Program-made: the position numbers and the translations under genes
Notes under the pieces: generated by a model
What the model was told of the DNA's origin: nothing
What the model saw: only the letters and a program-made list of their open reading frames with translations
Databases searched by the model: none
Shown: positions 5,184 through 6,563 of the stretch, in pieces
Layout: each line of letters opens with the position of its first letter
Position numbering within the stretch: the stretch's first letter is position 1
NCBI GenBank assembly: GCA_900767005.1
Contig: CAAFXL010000050.1
Span: 1-6,563, forward strand
Reading direction: 5' to 3'
DNA length: 6,563 bases
Source of the DNA: an uncultured Ruminobacter sp.
GTDB taxonomy: Bacteria > Pseudomonadota > Gammaproteobacteria > Enterobacterales > Succinivibrionaceae

Positions 5184-6490
5184 ACAATGATAATTTACAG
5201 GTAGAAAATTCTTTATCTAATTTAGATATAAATATTAGAAATTTTGATAAAAAGTTTATATATCATCCTTATGCTGATTTAAATGAAACTCATAAATCAT
5301 TAGAAATTGTTAAAACTAAAGGAGTGTATTTATATACTTCTGATGGACAAAAATTAATTGATGGCGTTTCATCATGGTGGGCGTGTTGGAATGGCTATGG
5401 TAATAAAGATATTACTAAGGCCATGAAAAAACAACTTGATGCAATGAGTCATGTGATGTTTGCAGGACTTACTCATAATGGAGCCTGCACTTTAGCTAAA
5501 AAATTAAGTAAGCTTACCCCAGGCGATCTAGATTACTTCTTCTATTCTGATAGTGGTTCAGTTTCAACTGAAATTGCGTTAAAGATTGCGATTCAATATC
5601 AAAATAATAAAGAAAAAGTAAATTTTATGGCCTTAAAAAACGGCTATCATGGTGATACTTTAGGAGCTATGAGTGTTTCTGATTGGGGAGAACATCATAT
5701 TTATGATAGGTATACTCGTAAGGTTCACTATTTTAATGCCGAGATTGGCTTTTATGATAATTGGGATAAAAAAGCTTCATTAGAATTAGAAAAGTTCTTT
5801 AAAGAAAATGCTCAAGATACTGCAGCTTTTATTCTTGAACCAATTATGCAAGGAGCTGGTGGCATGAAGCTCTATCATCCTAATTACCTTATTAAAATTA
5901 GAGAGCTTTGTAATAAGTATGATATTCTTTTAATCTGTGATGAAATTGCAACTGGATTTTACCGTACTGGAAAAATGTTTGCAGTTGAATATGCGAAGAT
6001 TATTCCTGATATCATGTTAATTGGTAAAGGTTTAACAGCAGGTTTTATGACTTTAAGTGCCGTAATTACCAATAAAAAGGTTTATGATAAAATTGCATCA
6101 TCAGATATCCCAAAAATTATGCATGGTCCAACCTTTATGGCTAATCCTTTAGCTTGTGCTTGTGCTATTGCTTCAATTGATGCATTACTTAAACTTGATG
6201 CCCCAAAACTTGTTCACAATATTGAAAAAACTTTAAAAAAGCATTTAGAAGTTTTAAAGCAATATGATTACGTAAAAGAGGTTAGAGTATTAGGTGCAAT
6301 GGCGGCAATTGAGCTTAATAAGCCTTGTGAACAATTAAAAATGCAAGAGTTTTTAATTAATAAGGGCGTATGGCTTAGACCATTTGGTAATATTGTCTAT
6401 ATTTATCCACCATTTATTATTTCTAAAAAAGAATTAAAGCAAGTAATTGATGCTGTAATCTCATTAATTGAAAATTATAATAATCTTTGA
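5180..6490 (+). CDS. bioA: adenosylmethionine-8-amino-7-oxononanoate aminotransferase BioA
   Basis: BioA is a class III, PLP-dependent aminotransferase converting KAPA to DAPA, with S-adenosylmethionine as the usual amino donor. The product is 436 residues (E. coli 429). YHPY (28-31) supplies Tyr31. SSWWA (64-68) gives Trp66 and Trp67, DSGSV (124-128) binds the PLP phosphate, and NGYHGDT (154-160) has Tyr156. CDEIATGFYRTGK (253-265) has Asp254 and Arg262. GKGLTAG (282-288) carries the Schiff-base Lys283. HGPTFMANPLAC (315-326) has Thr318 and RPFG (400-403) has Arg400. All correspond to E. coli active-site residues, including those specific to BioA among class III enzymes. The start is fixed: an in-frame TAA lies at 5174-5176 and the next in-frame ATG is far inside the protein. 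The N terminus is about 14 residues longer than in E. coli. The gene is divergent from bioBFC across 109 bases and lacks a clear Shine-Dalgarno. Confidence 0.98.
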   Translation: MNNDNLQVENSLSNLDINIRNFDKKFIYHPYADLNETHKSLEIVKTKGVYLYTSDGQKLIDGVSSWWACWNGYGNKDITKAMKKQLDAMSHVMFAGLTHNGACTLAKKLSKLTPGDLDYFFYSDSGSVSTEIALKIAIQYQNNKEKVNFMALKNGYHGDTLGAMSVSDWGEHHIYDRYTRKVHYFNAEIGFYDNWDKKASLELEKFFKENAQDTAAFILEPIMQGAGGMKLYHPNYLIKIRELCNKYDILLICDEIATGFYRTGKMFAVEYAKIIPDIMLIGKGLTAGFMTLSAVITNKKVYDKIASSDIPKIMHGPTFMANPLACACAIASIDALLKLDAPKLVHNIEKTLKKHLEVLKQYDYVKEVRVLGAMAAIELNKPCEQLKMQEFLINKGVWLRPFGNIVYIYPPFIISKKELKQVIDAVISLIENYNNL

Positions 6491-6546
6491 TTTTTATAAT
6501 TTTTATTGTTACTATTCACAGCTAAATTGAAAGCACGACAAATGGA

Positions 6547-6563
6547 GCAGTGCAAAACACTGC
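6547..6563 (+). terminator. hairpin at the right edge, possible bioA terminator
   Basis: GCAGTG (6547-6552) pairs with CACTGC (6558-6563) around the loop CAAAA. The window stops exactly at the end of the stem, so whether a T run follows cannot be seen. The preceding GGA suggests the stem may be longer. Being 56 bases past the bioA stop, it is the best candidate for its terminator. The bases from 6491 to 6546 hold no gene that I can support. Confidence 0.4.

Noticed and set aside
6487..6515. Promoter TTGATT-N17-TACTAT after bioA
   Set aside because: Four of six matches in each box is common in this AT-rich DNA, and the gene it would serve lies outside the window.

Overview
The window is strongly AT-rich DNA carrying a flagellar P-ring gene (flgI) next to a biotin synthesis locus. 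It looks like a flagellated Gram-negative bacterium. The E. coli-like BioA, BioB and BioC and the divergent bioA / bioBFC layout suggest a gammaproteobacterium, perhaps host-associated given its base composition. The exact lineage cannot be fixed from sequence alone.

Region 1 (1-1343): a factor-independent terminator (92-118) closes whatever lies upstream. A possible sigma-54 promoter (124-140) follows, then flgI (190-1290, plus strand) and a second strong terminator (1314-1343). flgI therefore looks like a single-gene transcription unit, cut off from the flgH and flgJ neighbours it usually has. Its leader and trailer carry complementary segments (157-176 and 1296-1315) that could pair in the mRNA next to the ribosome binding site.

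Region 2 (1359-2058): an unrecognised small exported protein on the minus strand, convergent with flgI. It sits downstream of bioC, where bioD often lies in related loci.

Region 3 (2059-6490): the biotin locus. bioB, bioF and bioC are read leftwards as a tightly overlapping operon: bioB/bioF share 1 base and bioF/bioC share 8 bases. bioA is read rightwards from the other side of a 109-base control region. The products act as BioC (malonyl-ACP methyl ester, entry to pimeloyl-ACP), BioF (KAPA), BioA (DAPA) and BioB (dethiobiotin to biotin). The dethiobiotin synthetase gene bioD and a BioH-type esterase gene are not in the window. All four enzymes keep the catalytic residues that could be checked. 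The control region holds two opposed promoters that touch each other, a possible eight-codon leader peptide whose stop overlaps the bioA start, and three similar ten-base direct repeats. No convincing BirA operator dyad was found.

The window ends in a hairpin (6547-6563) cut by the edge, possibly the bioA terminator. I see no mobile element, CRISPR array, tRNA or rRNA gene. Most of the window is ordinary metabolism and motility. The points worth a second look lie in the regulatory sequences.
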